From NCBI RefSeq assembly GCF_900169565.1, contig NZ_LT828648.1, forward strand, positions 870,876 through 934,875: a stretch of DNA of 64,000 bases, given 5' to 3'. The notes beneath the pieces are model-generated. The model was not told the origin of the DNA. It saw only the letters and a list, made by a program, of their open reading frames with translations, and did no database searches. How positions within the stretch are numbered: the stretch's first letter is position 1; the number at the start of each line of letters is the position of its first letter. The position numbers were made by a program, and so were the translations under genes. The stretch is from Nitrospira japonica (GTDB taxonomy: Bacteria > Nitrospirota > Nitrospiria > Nitrospirales > Nitrospiraceae). Below are positions 9,575 through 17,397 of the stretch, piece after piece.

Positions 9575-9590
9575 CGGCATGGTGCTTGTA
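9575..9590 (+). promoter_or_regulatory. Candidate sigma-54 promoter of nxrA
   Basis: CGGCATGGTGCTTGTA resembles the -24/-12 consensus TGGCACG-N4-TTGCA. GG lies at -24 and TTG at -12 with the correct spacing. There are mismatches at the first T, the C of CAC and the final C (GT instead of GC). Transcription would start near 9601, giving a leader of about 145 nt before nxrA. Confidence 0.4.
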
Positions 9591-9628
9591 AAGATGTTCC
9601 GTCCATGAGCGACGAGGGAGGTATGTTC

Positions 9629-9727
9629 GTGCGACTCGATTCTAGTCGAAAGGGGGTGAGAGGGAAGGTCGGTGGGCCTTTCAGAGTTGACAGAGGTAAC
9701 GGCAACGTTACGCAAGATTGTCTTTGA
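9629..9727 (+). CDS. Possible 32-aa leader peptide upstream of nxrA
   Basis: A GTG at 9629 is preceded by GGGAGG at good spacing and opens a 33-codon frame ending in TGA at 9725-9727, four bases before the nxrA ribosome-binding site. The encoded peptide is basic (RLDSSRKGVRGKVGG...) with no recognisable domain. It could be a chance frame in the leader. The well-placed ribosome-binding site and the closeness of its stop to nxrA are the only evidence. Confidence 0.25.
   Translation: MRLDSSRKGVRGKVGGPFRVDRGNGNVTQDCL
9696..9711 (+). other. Small hairpin with GCAA tetraloop before the nxrA ribosome-binding site
   Basis: GTAACG (9696-9701) pairs with CGTTAC (9706-9711) around a GCAA loop, a GNRA-type tetraloop. 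It ends 20 bases before the AGGAGG site. A second hairpin, CGACT/AGTCG with a 7-base loop, lies at 9632-9648. Both could shape translation or decay of nxrA mRNA. Confidence 0.35.
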
Positions 9728-9744
9728 AGTAGGAGGTGTTCGCA

Positions 9745-12700
9745 ATGCAGCAATCATTAGTCTCACGTCGGCAGTTCCTAAAAATTACAGCTGGAACGGT
9801 CGCGGCTGTCGCAGTGGCGGACAAGGTCTTGGCCTTGACGGCGCTGCAGCCGGTCATCGAAGTGGGTAACCCACTGGGTGACTATCCGGATCGGTCCTGG
9901 GAGCGGGTCTACCACGACCAGTATCGTTACGATTCTTCTTTTACGTGGTGTTGTTCCCCGAACGACACTCACGGATGCCGCGTTCGCGCCTTTGTTCGCA
10001 ACGGCGTGGTCATGCGGGTCGAACAGAACTATGACCATCAAACCTACGAAGATCTCTACGGCAACCGCGGGACATTCGCACATAATCCCCGGATGTGCCT
10101 AAAAGGATTCACCTTCCACCGCCGCGTATACGGCCCGTATCGCTTGAAGGGACCGTTGATGCGGAAGGGTTGGAAAGAGTGGATGGATGCCGGCTCCCCG
10201 GAGTTAACTCCGGACGTGAAGCGGAAATATAAATTTGACGCCCGTTTTCTGGACGACATGATGCGGGTGTCCTGGGATACCGCGGCGACCTATGCGGCCA
10301 AGGGCTGCATCCTCATCGCGACCCGGTACAGCGGCGAAGCGGGCGCTCGGCGCCTGCGCGAACAGGGCTATGCACCGGAGATGATCGAGATGATGAAGGG
10401 CGCCGGAGTTCGGTGCTTTAAGCATCGGGCCGGTATGCCCGTGCTCGGCATCATCGGGAAGATGATGAACACCCGCTTCAACGGCGGTGTGTTGCCGCTT
10501 CTGGATTCCTGGATCCGCAAAGTGGACGCGGACAGGGCCCAAGGCGGAAAGTACTATTCGAACTACACCTGGCACGGCGACCAAGACCCCTCCCATCCAT
10601 GGTGGAACGGCACGCAGAACTGCGACATTGACCTCTCCGACATGCGGTTCAGCAAGCTGAACACCAGCTGGGGCAAGAACTTCGTCGAGAACAAGATGCC
10701 GGAAGCTCACTGGAAGCTCGAGTGCATCGAGCGCGGTGGCCGCGTCGTGGTGATCACGCCGGAGTACAATCCGACGGCCTATCGGGCCGACTACTGGATT
10801 CCGGTGCGCCCGGAGACGGACGGCGCCTTGTTCCTGGGTGGTTCCAAAATCATCCTCGACGAGAACCTGCAGGACATCGACTATATCAAGCAGTTCACCG
10901 ATCTTCCGATCCTGGTCAGGACGGACACGCTCCAGTATCTGGATCCGCGTGACGTCGTCCCTGATTTCAAGTTCCCGGATCACTCCAAGAGTTATTCGGG
11001 GCGGATTCAGGCCCTCAAGCCCGAACAGATCGAGCGCTTGGGCGGGTTTATGATGTACGACCTGGCGAAAAAGCAGCCGGTCTATGTCAACCGGGAACAG
11101 GTCGGTTTCCATTTCGTGCAGACCGGAATCGATCCAGCGTTGACCGGAACCTTCCGCGTCAAACTGCTGAACGGTCGCGAAGTGGACGTATCGCCGATCT
11201 ACCAGATGTACCTGGTCCACCTCCAGGACTACGATCTGGATACGGTGAATCAGATCACCCGGTCGCCCAAGGACTTGATCGTCCGCTGGGGTCGGGATTC
11301 AGGCACCGTGAAGCCGGCGGCCATGCACAACGGCGAAGGTGTCTGTCACTACTTCCATATGACGGAAATGGGTCGGGCAGCGGCATTCGTCCTGACCTTG
11401 ACCGGCAATATCGGAAAGTTCGGCACGGGATGTCATACCTGGTCCGGCAACTACAAAGCCGGTATCTGGAACGCCACCCCCTGGTCGGGCGCCGGCCTGG
11501 CGGTGCATACGGGCGAGGATCCGTTCAATCAGACCCTCGATCCTAATGCGCACGGGAAGGAAATCAAGACGAAGTCCTACTACTACGGCGAGGAGGTCGG
11601 CTACTGGAACCACGGCGACACCGCCCTGATCGTCAATACGCCGAAGTACGGACGCAAGGTGTTCACGGGTAAGACGCACATGCCGAGCCCGAGCAAGGTG
11701 CGGTGGGTAACCAACGTGAACATTCTGAACAACGCCAAGCACCACTATGACATGGTGCGCAACGTGGATCCGAACATCGAGATGATCGTCACGCAAGACA
11801 TCGAGATGACCTCGGACGTCAACCACGCCGACATCGCGTTTGCCTGCAACTCCTGGATGGAATTCACCTATCCGGAGATGACGGCGACGGTGTCGAATCC
11901 CTGGGTGCAAATCTGGAAGGGCGGCATCCGGCCGCTGTACGACACCCGCAACGATGCCGATACCTTTGCGGCCGTGGCGGCCAGACTGACGGAAATGACG
12001 GGCGATGTCCGTATCCGTCAGGTGTTCCACTTCGTGTATCAGAACCGCGTGGACGTGTACGTCCAACGCGCGCTCGACGCCAGCGCGACCTGCTACGGGT
12101 ACAACGCTGACGTGATGCTGAAGTCGGAAAAGGGCTGGATGGTCATGGGACGAACCTATCCCCGCCATCCGCTCTGGGAAGAAACGAACGAATCGAAACC
12201 GCAGTGGACGCGATGCGGCCGTATTGAAACCTACCGCATCGAGCCCGAGGCGATCGAGTACGGGGAAAACTTCATCGTTCACCGGGAAGGCCCGGAGGCG
12301 ACCCCGTATCTGCCGAACGCCATCTTCACGACCAACCCGTACGTCCGACCGGACGACTACGGCATTCCGATCACGGCGCAGCACCATGACGACAAGACGG
12401 TGCGCAACATCAAGCTGCCGTGGGCGGAAATCAAGCGGCACGCCAACCCGTTGTGGGAGAAGGGCTACCAGTTCTACTGCGTGACGCCCAAGACCCGGCA
12501 CCGGGTGCACAGCCAGTGGTCGGTGAACGACTGGGTGCAGATTTACGAGTCGAACTTCGGCGATCCGTACCGCATGGACAAACGGACGCCGGGCGTCGGC
12601 GAGCACCAGTTGCACATCAACCCGCAGGCGGCCAAAGACCGCGGCATCAACGACGGCGACTACGTCTATGTGGACGGCAACCCGGTGGACCGGCCCTATC

Positions 12701-13191
12701 GTGGCTGGAAGCCCTCGGATCCGTTCTACAAGGTGGCCCGTCTGATGATCCGGGCGAAGTACAACCCCGCCTATCCGTACCACGTGACGATGGCGAAGCA
12801 CGCCCCGTACGTGTCGACGGCGAAGTCGGTGAAGGGCCACGAGACCCGGCCGGACGGCCGAGCCATCGCGGTGGACACCGGCTATCAGTCCAACTTCCGG
12901 TACGGGGCCCAACAGTCCTTTACCCGGTCGTGGCTGATGCCGATGCACCAGACCGACTCGCTCCCGGGCAAACACGCCAACGGGTTGAAATGGAAGTGGG
13001 GGTTCGAAATCGACCACCACGCGGTCAACACGGTGCCGAAGGAATGCTTGATCCGCATCACCAAGGCGGAAGACGGCGGCATCGGAGCGCGCGGCCCGTG
13101 GGAACCGGTGCGCACCGGCTTTACCCCGGGACAGGAGAACGAGTTCATGATCAAGTGGCTCAAAGGTGAGCACATCAAGATCAAGGTGTAG
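9745..13191 (+). CDS. nxrA: Nitrite oxidoreductase alpha (molybdopterin) subunit
   Basis: 1148 aa, a type II DMSO-reductase-family catalytic subunit oxidising nitrite to nitrate in the periplasm. The N-terminus MQQSLVSRRQFLKI is a twin-arginine signal followed by an Ala/Val-rich segment, so export through Tat is expected. The N-terminal cluster ligands appear as C70-x3-D74-x3-C78 and C118, with Asp in the second position. The body has the NxrA features of Nitrospira-type enzymes, and the length is typical. The ATG at 9745 has AGGAGG eight bases upstream; an in-frame GTG three codons earlier overlaps that site and is rejected. nxrB follows after 143 bp. Upstream enhancer-like dyads suggest sigma-54 control. 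It provides electrons from nitrite to the respiratory chain via NxrB and, usually, a haem-containing gamma subunit that is not in this window. Confidence 0.96.
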   Translation: MQQSLVSRRQFLKITAGTVAAVAVADKVLALTALQPVIEVGNPLGDYPDRSWERVYHDQYRYDSSFTWCCSPNDTHGCRVRAFVRNGVVMRVEQNYDHQTYEDLYGNRGTFAHNPRMCLKGFTFHRRVYGPYRLKGPLMRKGWKEWMDAGSPELTPDVKRKYKFDARFLDDMMRVSWDTAATYAAKGCILIATRYSGEAGARRLREQGYAPEMIEMMKGAGVRCFKHRAGMPVLGIIGKMMNTRFNGGVLPLLDSWIRKVDADRAQGGKYYSNYTWHGDQDPSHPWWNGTQNCDIDLSDMRFSKLNTSWGKNFVENKMPEAHWKLECIERGGRVVVITPEYNPTAYRADYWIPVRPETDGALFLGGSKIILDENLQDIDYIKQFTDLPILVRTDTLQYLDPRDVVPDFKFPDHSKSYSGRIQALKPEQIERLGGFMMYDLAKKQPVYVNREQVGFHFVQTGIDPALTGTFRVKLLNGREVDVSPIYQMYLVHLQDYDLDTVNQITRSPKDLIVRWGRDSGTVKPAAMHNGEGVCHYFHMTEMGRAAAFVLTLTGNIGKFGTGCHTWSGNYKAGIWNATPWSGAGLAVHTGEDPFNQTLDPNAHGKEIKTKSYYYGEEVGYWNHGDTALIVNTPKYGRKVFTGKTHMPSPSKVRWVTNVNILNNAKHHYDMVRNVDPNIEMIVTQDIEMTSDVNHADIAFACNSWMEFTYPEMTATVSNPWVQIWKGGIRPLYDTRNDADTFAAVAARLTEMTGDVRIRQVFHFVYQNRVDVYVQRALDASATCYGYNADVMLKSEKGWMVMGRTYPRHPLWEETNESKPQWTRCGRIETYRIEPEAIEYGENFIVHREGPEATPYLPNAIFTTNPYVRPDDYGIPITAQHHDDKTVRNIKLPWAEIKRHANPLWEKGYQFYCVTPKTRHRVHSQWSVNDWVQIYESNFGDPYRMDKRTPGVGEHQLHINPQAAKDRGINDGDYVYVDGNPVDRPYRGWKPSDPFYKVARLMIRAKYNPAYPYHVTMAKHAPYVSTAKSVKGHETRPDGRAIAVDTGYQSNFRYGAQQSFTRSWLMPMHQTDSLPGKHANGLKWKWGFEIDHHAVNTVPKECLIRITKAEDGGIGARGPWEPVRTGFTPGQENEFMIKWLKGEHIKIKV

Positions 13192-13205
13192 GAGTTCGGT
13201 GCTGA

Positions 13206-13240
13206 GAGCCGCGTCCTGAGCTTACCTCAGGACGCGGCTC
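13206..13240 (+). terminator. 15-bp perfect hairpin between nxrA and nxrB
   Basis: GAGCCGCGTCCTGAG pairs without mismatch with CTCAGGACGCGGCTC around the loop CTTAC, 14 bases after the nxrA stop. No T-run follows, so full intrinsic termination is unlikely. A 3'-end stabiliser, partial terminator or processing site separating nxrA and nxrB messages is more plausible. The following spacer also contains short repeats of the type CAGCACTGAG. Confidence 0.6.
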
Positions 13241-13334
13241 CCGGACACTCGGCACTCAGGACTTAGAACTCAGCACTGAGACAACATGATGCATGACGCA
13301 CACAACCATTTGATCATGAGAAGGAGGATTCACA

Positions 13335-14624
13335 ATGCCAGAAGTCTATAACTGGCAACTGGGACGGAAGATGCTGTATCCGTATGAGGAGCGGCATCCG
13401 AAGTGGCAGTTTGCCTTTGTGTTCAATATCAACCGGTGTTTGGCGTGTCAGACGTGTTCGATGGCGGACAAGTCGACCTGGCTGTTTTCGAAGGGCCAGG
13501 AATACATGTGGTGGAACAACGTGGAGACGAAGCCGTACGGCGGGTATCCCCAGTTCTACGACGTGAAGATCACGCAGTTGATCGAGCAAGTGAACCCGGG
13601 GGGGCAGGTGTGGAACGTGCGGGTGGGCCGCAAGCACCATGCGCCCTACGGGGTGTTCGAAGGGATGACCATTTTCGACGCGGGGGCCAAGGTGGGCCAG
13701 GCGGCGATCGGGTACATTCCGACGGACCAGGAATGGCGCTTCGTGAACATCTACGAGGACACGGCCACGTCGATGCGCTCCTTGGTGGAGGGGATCGATC
13801 GGTCGGGGTTCTCGCGCGATGAACCGTGGCGGCTGTCCGGCAGCTCGCTGCCGGAGCATGAGACGTTCTTCTTCTACCTGCAACGGATCTGCAACCACTG
13901 CACGTATCCGGGCTGTTTGGCCGCCTGCCCGCGCAAGGCGATCTATAAACGGCCGGAAGACGGCATTGTGTTGATCGACCAGAACCGCTGCCGCGGGTAC
14001 AAGAAGTGCGTGGAGCAGTGCCCGTTCAAGAAGCCGATGTACCGGGGGACGACCCGGGTGTCGGAGAAGTGCATTGCGTGCTATCCGCGGATCGAGGGGA
14101 AGGATCCGCTGACGGGCGGCGAGCCGATGGAAACGCGCTGTATGGCGGCGTGCGTGGGGAAGATCCGCATGCAGAGCCTGGTGCGCATCGGCGAGGACGG
14201 CCTGTGGGCGGAGGACCGGTGGCACCCCCTGTACTACACCATTCGGGTGGAGCAGGTGGCGTTGCCTCTGTATCCGCAGTGGGGCACGGAGCCCAATGGC
14301 TATTACATTCCGCCGCGGCACAGCCCGCGGGGCTATGCCCGGCAGATGTTCGGTCCGGGCGTGGACAATGCCATTGAGAAGTATCTGGTGCCGAGCCGGG
14401 AGTTGTTGGCGGTGCTGCAGCTGTGGCGCGCCAGTCAGCAGATCGTCTTCCGGTATGACGTCATTCCGGGCCCGAAGGTGTTTGAGACCCAGATTCACGG
14501 GAAGCGGTTCGAGATGTACAACGATACCGTGCTGGGCTTCAACAAGTCGGGGAAGGAAGTGGCGCGCATTCAGGTCGAAGAGCCGATCTACATCAGACCC
14601 GCGGAACGGGTGAACTGGCTGTAG
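13335..14624 (+). CDS. nxrB: Nitrite oxidoreductase beta (iron-sulfur) subunit
   Basis: 429 aa, the length of Nitrospira NxrB. Four cysteine blocks bind the Fe-S relay: C35-x2-C38-x2-C41 (the position where a fourth Cys is usual is Asp45), CNHCTYPGCLAACP, CRGYKKCVEQCP (Tyr where many homologues have Trp or Cys, typical of a [3Fe-4S] site) and CIACYP...CMAACVGK. It accepts electrons from NxrA and passes them to the membrane-associated subunit. There is no signal peptide; co-export with NxrA by the Tat hitchhiker route is the accepted idea for the family. A strong ribosome-binding site (AAGGAGG) precedes the ATG. Two strong hairpins follow the stop. Confidence 0.97.
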   Translation: MPEVYNWQLGRKMLYPYEERHPKWQFAFVFNINRCLACQTCSMADKSTWLFSKGQEYMWWNNVETKPYGGYPQFYDVKITQLIEQVNPGGQVWNVRVGRKHHAPYGVFEGMTIFDAGAKVGQAAIGYIPTDQEWRFVNIYEDTATSMRSLVEGIDRSGFSRDEPWRLSGSSLPEHETFFFYLQRICNHCTYPGCLAACPRKAIYKRPEDGIVLIDQNRCRGYKKCVEQCPFKKPMYRGTTRVSEKCIACYPRIEGKDPLTGGEPMETRCMAACVGKIRMQSLVRIGEDGLWAEDRWHPLYYTIRVEQVALPLYPQWGTEPNGYYIPPRHSPRGYARQMFGPGVDNAIEKYLVPSRELLAVLQLWRASQQIVFRYDVIPGPKVFETQIHGKRFEMYNDTVLGFNKSGKEVARIQVEEPIYIRPAERVNWL

Positions 14625-14638
14625 GCCGGCCCGGCGAG

Positions 14639-14660
14639 CCCGCGGCCTCGGGGCCGCGGG
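14639..14660 (+). terminator. GC-rich hairpin after nxrB
   Basis: CCCGCGGCC pairs perfectly with GGCCGCGGG around a TCGG loop, 14 bases after the nxrB stop. It is followed within 13 bases by a second, longer hairpin. No T-run follows. Confidence 0.5.
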
Positions 14661-14672
14661 CGGTCGAGCGCG

Positions 14673-14707
14673 GAAGGGCAGAGTATTGATTCAATACTCT
14701 GCCCTTC
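14673..14707 (+). terminator. 17-bp perfect inverted repeat after nxrB
   Basis: GAAGGGCAGAGTATTGA and its exact complement are separated by a single T, so the RNA would form a long stem with a tight tip. Together with the preceding GC hairpin this is the likely 3' end structure of the nxr mRNA, although there is no poly-U tail. A TTG inside it is in frame with the downstream CHASE3 gene but is unlikely to be its start. Confidence 0.55.
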
Positions 14708-14772
14708 GTGTATCTGCTGATCGTCAAAAAGAGCCGGAACACCGGCTCAGCGTACCAACGCTAAAAGGACTC

Positions 14773-15417
14773 GTGGCACGACGATCAAAACTGTGGGCTT
14801 ACCTCGGGGCGGGAATCGTCCTGATCGTGATCTTTTCCATCGAGCAGATGATGCTCCTCCGGCAGTGGCAGGACAACATCGTCTCGCAGCAACAGCGCAG
14901 CGCGATCCGCGAAGAAGTGCTCATCTTGCGCCGCTGGACTTCGGATATCGATAATGGGTTTCGTGGGTACGTCCTCGTGCGGCAACCCTACTTCCTGGCT
15001 CCCATGGTCATGGCCGAAGAAGAAATCCCGATGGCGCTTGAGCGTTTGACACGGCTGACCGGCTCGACCCCAGCACTTCAGGGAAGCGTCCAGGTGCTCA
15101 AGCGACGGCTTGACGAATTGATCACGACCAAGCGGAAGCTTGCCACCAAGATTGCCAACGGGGAATCGGAAGAAGTTTTGGCCTATGTACGGGCCGGTGA
15201 AGGATTGGCGCTGGCGAAAACCATCTCGGCAGTCTTCGACGACTTCGAAACCAAAATCGCCAGGCAATTTCCGGAAGCGGACCTGACCCCGCTCGAGCGA
15301 CAGAAAAAAACGCTCTGGCAGCTGGTGGCCGCCCAAGCCGGCGCCGTGTTCGTCGGAGTGCTGGTGATGGAGTTACTGCTTGCCGCTTTTGCCGCGCCTC
15401 AGCGGTCGGAAACGTAA
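14773..15417 (+). CDS. Orphan CHASE3-type membrane sensor protein
   Basis: About 214 aa from the GTG at 14773, which has AAAGGA just upstream. An in-frame TTG at 14686 inside the preceding hairpin is an alternative. One hydrophobic helix lies near residues 9-27 and another near the C-terminus (GAVFVGVLVMELLLAAFA), enclosing a periplasmic domain. The domain carries the CHASE3 signature DNGFRGYVLVRQPYFLAP and a long helical part. CHASE3 domains normally sit in front of histidine kinases or cyclases, but no output domain is present here. Its place directly behind nxrB suggests it senses a periplasmic cue related to nitrite oxidation. That link is inference. Confidence 0.65.
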   Translation: MARRSKLWAYLGAGIVLIVIFSIEQMMLLRQWQDNIVSQQQRSAIREEVLILRRWTSDIDNGFRGYVLVRQPYFLAPMVMAEEEIPMALERLTRLTGSTPALQGSVQVLKRRLDELITTKRKLATKIANGESEEVLAYVRAGEGLALAKTISAVFDDFETKIARQFPEADLTPLERQKKTLWQLVAAQAGAVFVGVLVMELLLAAFAAPQRSET

Positions 15418-15461
15418 CCCCTTCCTCTCCCCTCGCCACCGCGACTCGACACGTCATTTCA

Positions 15462-16241
15462 TCATGGAATCGAGAATTCCGCCCAGAGAAAGGTATGGTC
15501 TGACGGATCCTTCGCACGCCGAGGCTCGACGTCGACGTCGGCCTTGATGCACCGTTCAGCCAGCGGCGCCGTCGCAAGAATATGGTCGATGCGCCAGCCC
15601 TTGTTGCTCTCCAACGAACTCGGTGCTCGATAATCCCAAAACGTATACTGCTGACGGTTCGGATACAACCGCACGAACACATCGTGAAATCCCCAGCCCA
15701 GTGTCCCCTGGTACGCGTTTTTGGCATCCTCGTGATAGCAGACGTGCTTGAGATGCTTCTCGGGACTATGGACGTCCATGGGTCTCGGCGCCACGTTCAT
15801 GTCTCCGCACCAAATGGCCGGGGCATCGGGGGACAGATGCTTGTCAAAATAGCATCGGAGTCGTTTATACCATTCCAATTTGTACGCGTACTTCGGTGAA
15901 TCGATTTCAAACCCCTGGGGTATATAGGTATTGATGATCGGAATTCCGTCGATCACCACGTGCAGCAGGCGAGGCTCATCCGGCTCTCCTCCGTCGTCCA
16001 GTCCGGCCCGAACCACGTCCGGTTTCTTCCGGCTCAGGATCGCGACGCCATTGTAGGATTTCATCCCGCGGAACGTGATCTCGTACCCGCAGGGAGCGAG
16101 GCCAAGCAAAGGGAATTCGCTGTCTTGCACCTTTGTTTCCTGCAGACAAAGCACATCGGGTTTGTTGTGCTCCAGCCAATCCAGCACGATCTGAAGACGC
16201 TTGCGCAGTGAATTGACGTTGAATGTGGCGATCTTCATCAT
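15462..16241 (-). CDS. xthA: Exodeoxyribonuclease III
   Basis: 259 aa, the usual length of ExoIII. This enzyme cleaves abasic sites and trims 3' ends in base-excision repair. Family blocks are KIATFNVNSLRKR, CLQETKVQDSEFP, YNGVAILSRK, WCGDMNVAP and the C-terminal DHTFLWAEF with the catalytic His. The first of two tandem ATGs is used, since GAGGC lies five bases upstream. It is convergent with the CHASE3 gene, 44 bp away. Confidence 0.95.
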   Translation of the reverse strand: MMKIATFNVNSLRKRLQIVLDWLEHNKPDVLCLQETKVQDSEFPLLGLAPCGYEITFRGMKSYNGVAILSRKKPDVVRAGLDDGGEPDEPRLLHVVIDGIPIINTYIPQGFEIDSPKYAYKLEWYKRLRCYFDKHLSPDAPAIWCGDMNVAPRPMDVHSPEKHLKHVCYHEDAKNAYQGTLGWGFHDVFVRLYPNRQQYTFWDYRAPSSLESNKGWRIDHILATAPLAERCIKADVDVEPRRAKDPSDHTFLWAEFSIP

Positions 16242-16442
16242 GTTGCCTCTGAACAGCCGCGATGCTACCAGATGCTTCCCCGGATGAACAAGCGGAGCAC
16301 TCCGGTCTCGAAAACATCATGTCCCCGGCCGAGGCCGCCCGGTTGGAATACACGGCGAGCCTTTGTTCGAGAAATCCGACCGGCGGCATTCCGGCCAGAC
16401 CACCAGGGGCCGGCCGTCACCGCATACGACCCAATCGCTGGC

Positions 16443-17288
16443 TTATGCAGGATGCTGCTGGAATGACGCGGCAGGCATGAGAAATCGGCGGAGTATCGCT
16501 TGCTCAATTCTCGAGCGGCCTCGGTCCGGAGCTGGAAATCGCAGGATCAAGTGGATCCGTCCCGAATCGACCAGCTGGATCGTGACGCGAGGTTCCGGAG
16601 AGGGAGCCTCCAGCAGGTTGGTCTGCTCCAGGAGCTTCATCTGACGGCTGGCCTCGGCCATAAAAGGCGCGCATTCGGCCTTGGCCGACTCGAGCAGCCG
16701 CTTCTCCTTCTCCTGCCAATGCTCATCCGACTGGAGCGGCACCGCCAGCGTATACAACCCGTACTCCTGCCCCGGATTTTCCTTGACCAGGGCGTTGGTG
16801 AAGAGAAGGCTGTTGGGGAACACCGTCACACGGCCGGTATAGAGATGAGAAGCCTGGCCGGGACCGATCTCCAGGAGTTTCGTCGTAAACATGTCATGGT
16901 CCAATACCACGCCTCGGTGGCCGGCAATTTGAATGCGATCTCCGACCGAATAGACCTTGCCCCCGACCCGCAACGCCGATCCGCTCCAACAGAGCAAGAG
17001 TTCCTTCGTTGCAAGGACAAGGGCGGCGGCCAACGCGACGAGCGACACGGCGAACGCCTGGAGCTCGTGCGCCCAAATCACCGCGAGACCGATCAGAAAC
17101 GCGAAGAGAATCGAGTTTCTGGTCGTCACGACCCAGCGTCGCTTCGCTTCCATCGACAACCCGGCATTGCGCGAGATTCCTCGCACGACCAGGGCGCGGA
17201 TGATCAGAAGCGACACCAGCAGAACGAGCGATGTGAGCCCGTCCCAGCTCACCGAACTGTCGAAGCGGATCCAGTCGAATTGATTCAC
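16443..17288 (-). CDS. Small-conductance mechanosensitive channel family protein (MscS-like)
   Basis: 281 aa. Hydrophobic helices lie near residues 15-35 and 58-102. The third resembles the pore helix of MscS, with small residues (SLVALAAALVLATKELL). A beta domain follows with VGDRIQIAGHRGVVLDHDMFTTKL and VFPNSLLFTNALVKE, the hallmark of the family. A C-terminal mixed domain completes it. It probably releases solutes upon hypo-osmotic shock or serves as an ion channel. The 201-bp gap to xthA holds no gene. Confidence 0.85.
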   Translation of the reverse strand: MNQFDWIRFDSSVSWDGLTSLVLLVSLLIIRALVVRGISRNAGLSMEAKRRWVVTTRNSILFAFLIGLAVIWAHELQAFAVSLVALAAALVLATKELLLCWSGSALRVGGKVYSVGDRIQIAGHRGVVLDHDMFTTKLLEIGPGQASHLYTGRVTVFPNSLLFTNALVKENPGQEYGLYTLAVPLQSDEHWQEKEKRLLESAKAECAPFMAEASRQMKLLEQTNLLEAPSPEPRVTIQLVDSGRIHLILRFPAPDRGRSRIEQAILRRFLMPAASFQQHPA

Positions 17289-17397
17289 AGCACTCCGTCG
17301 TGAACGGACGTGTCGACGGTCGTGTCGTCACCTCCGTCTCGGATCGACTCCGGACGCCACCGGCTCACAAGGACTCCTATGCAAGATGAGCAGAGAC

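Larger units (their letters stand above)
9280..9744 (+). promoter_or_regulatory. nxrA control region
   Basis: 465 bases between the activator gene and nxrA, AT-richer than the surrounding genes over about 9290-9420. It contains two identical-arm dyads, a sigma-54-like promoter, a possible 32-codon leader reading frame and two small hairpins, each listed separately. No other gene is seen. Confidence 0.7.

Noticed and set aside
9687-9714. Sigma-70 promoter TTGACA-N16-TACGCA directly before nxrA
   Set aside because: The -35 is perfect but the -10 matches poorly and falls in the hairpin near the ribosome-binding site; it remains only a weak alternative to the sigma-54 site.
10204-13173. Long minus-strand open frames of 338 and 624 codons opposite nxrA
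   Set aside because: They are antisense shadows of GC-rich third positions, with Arg/His/Val-rich low-complexity translations and no domains; nxrA is certain.
13314-14498. 394-codon minus-strand frame opposite nxrB
   Set aside because: Composition typical of an antisense shadow; nxrB is unambiguous.
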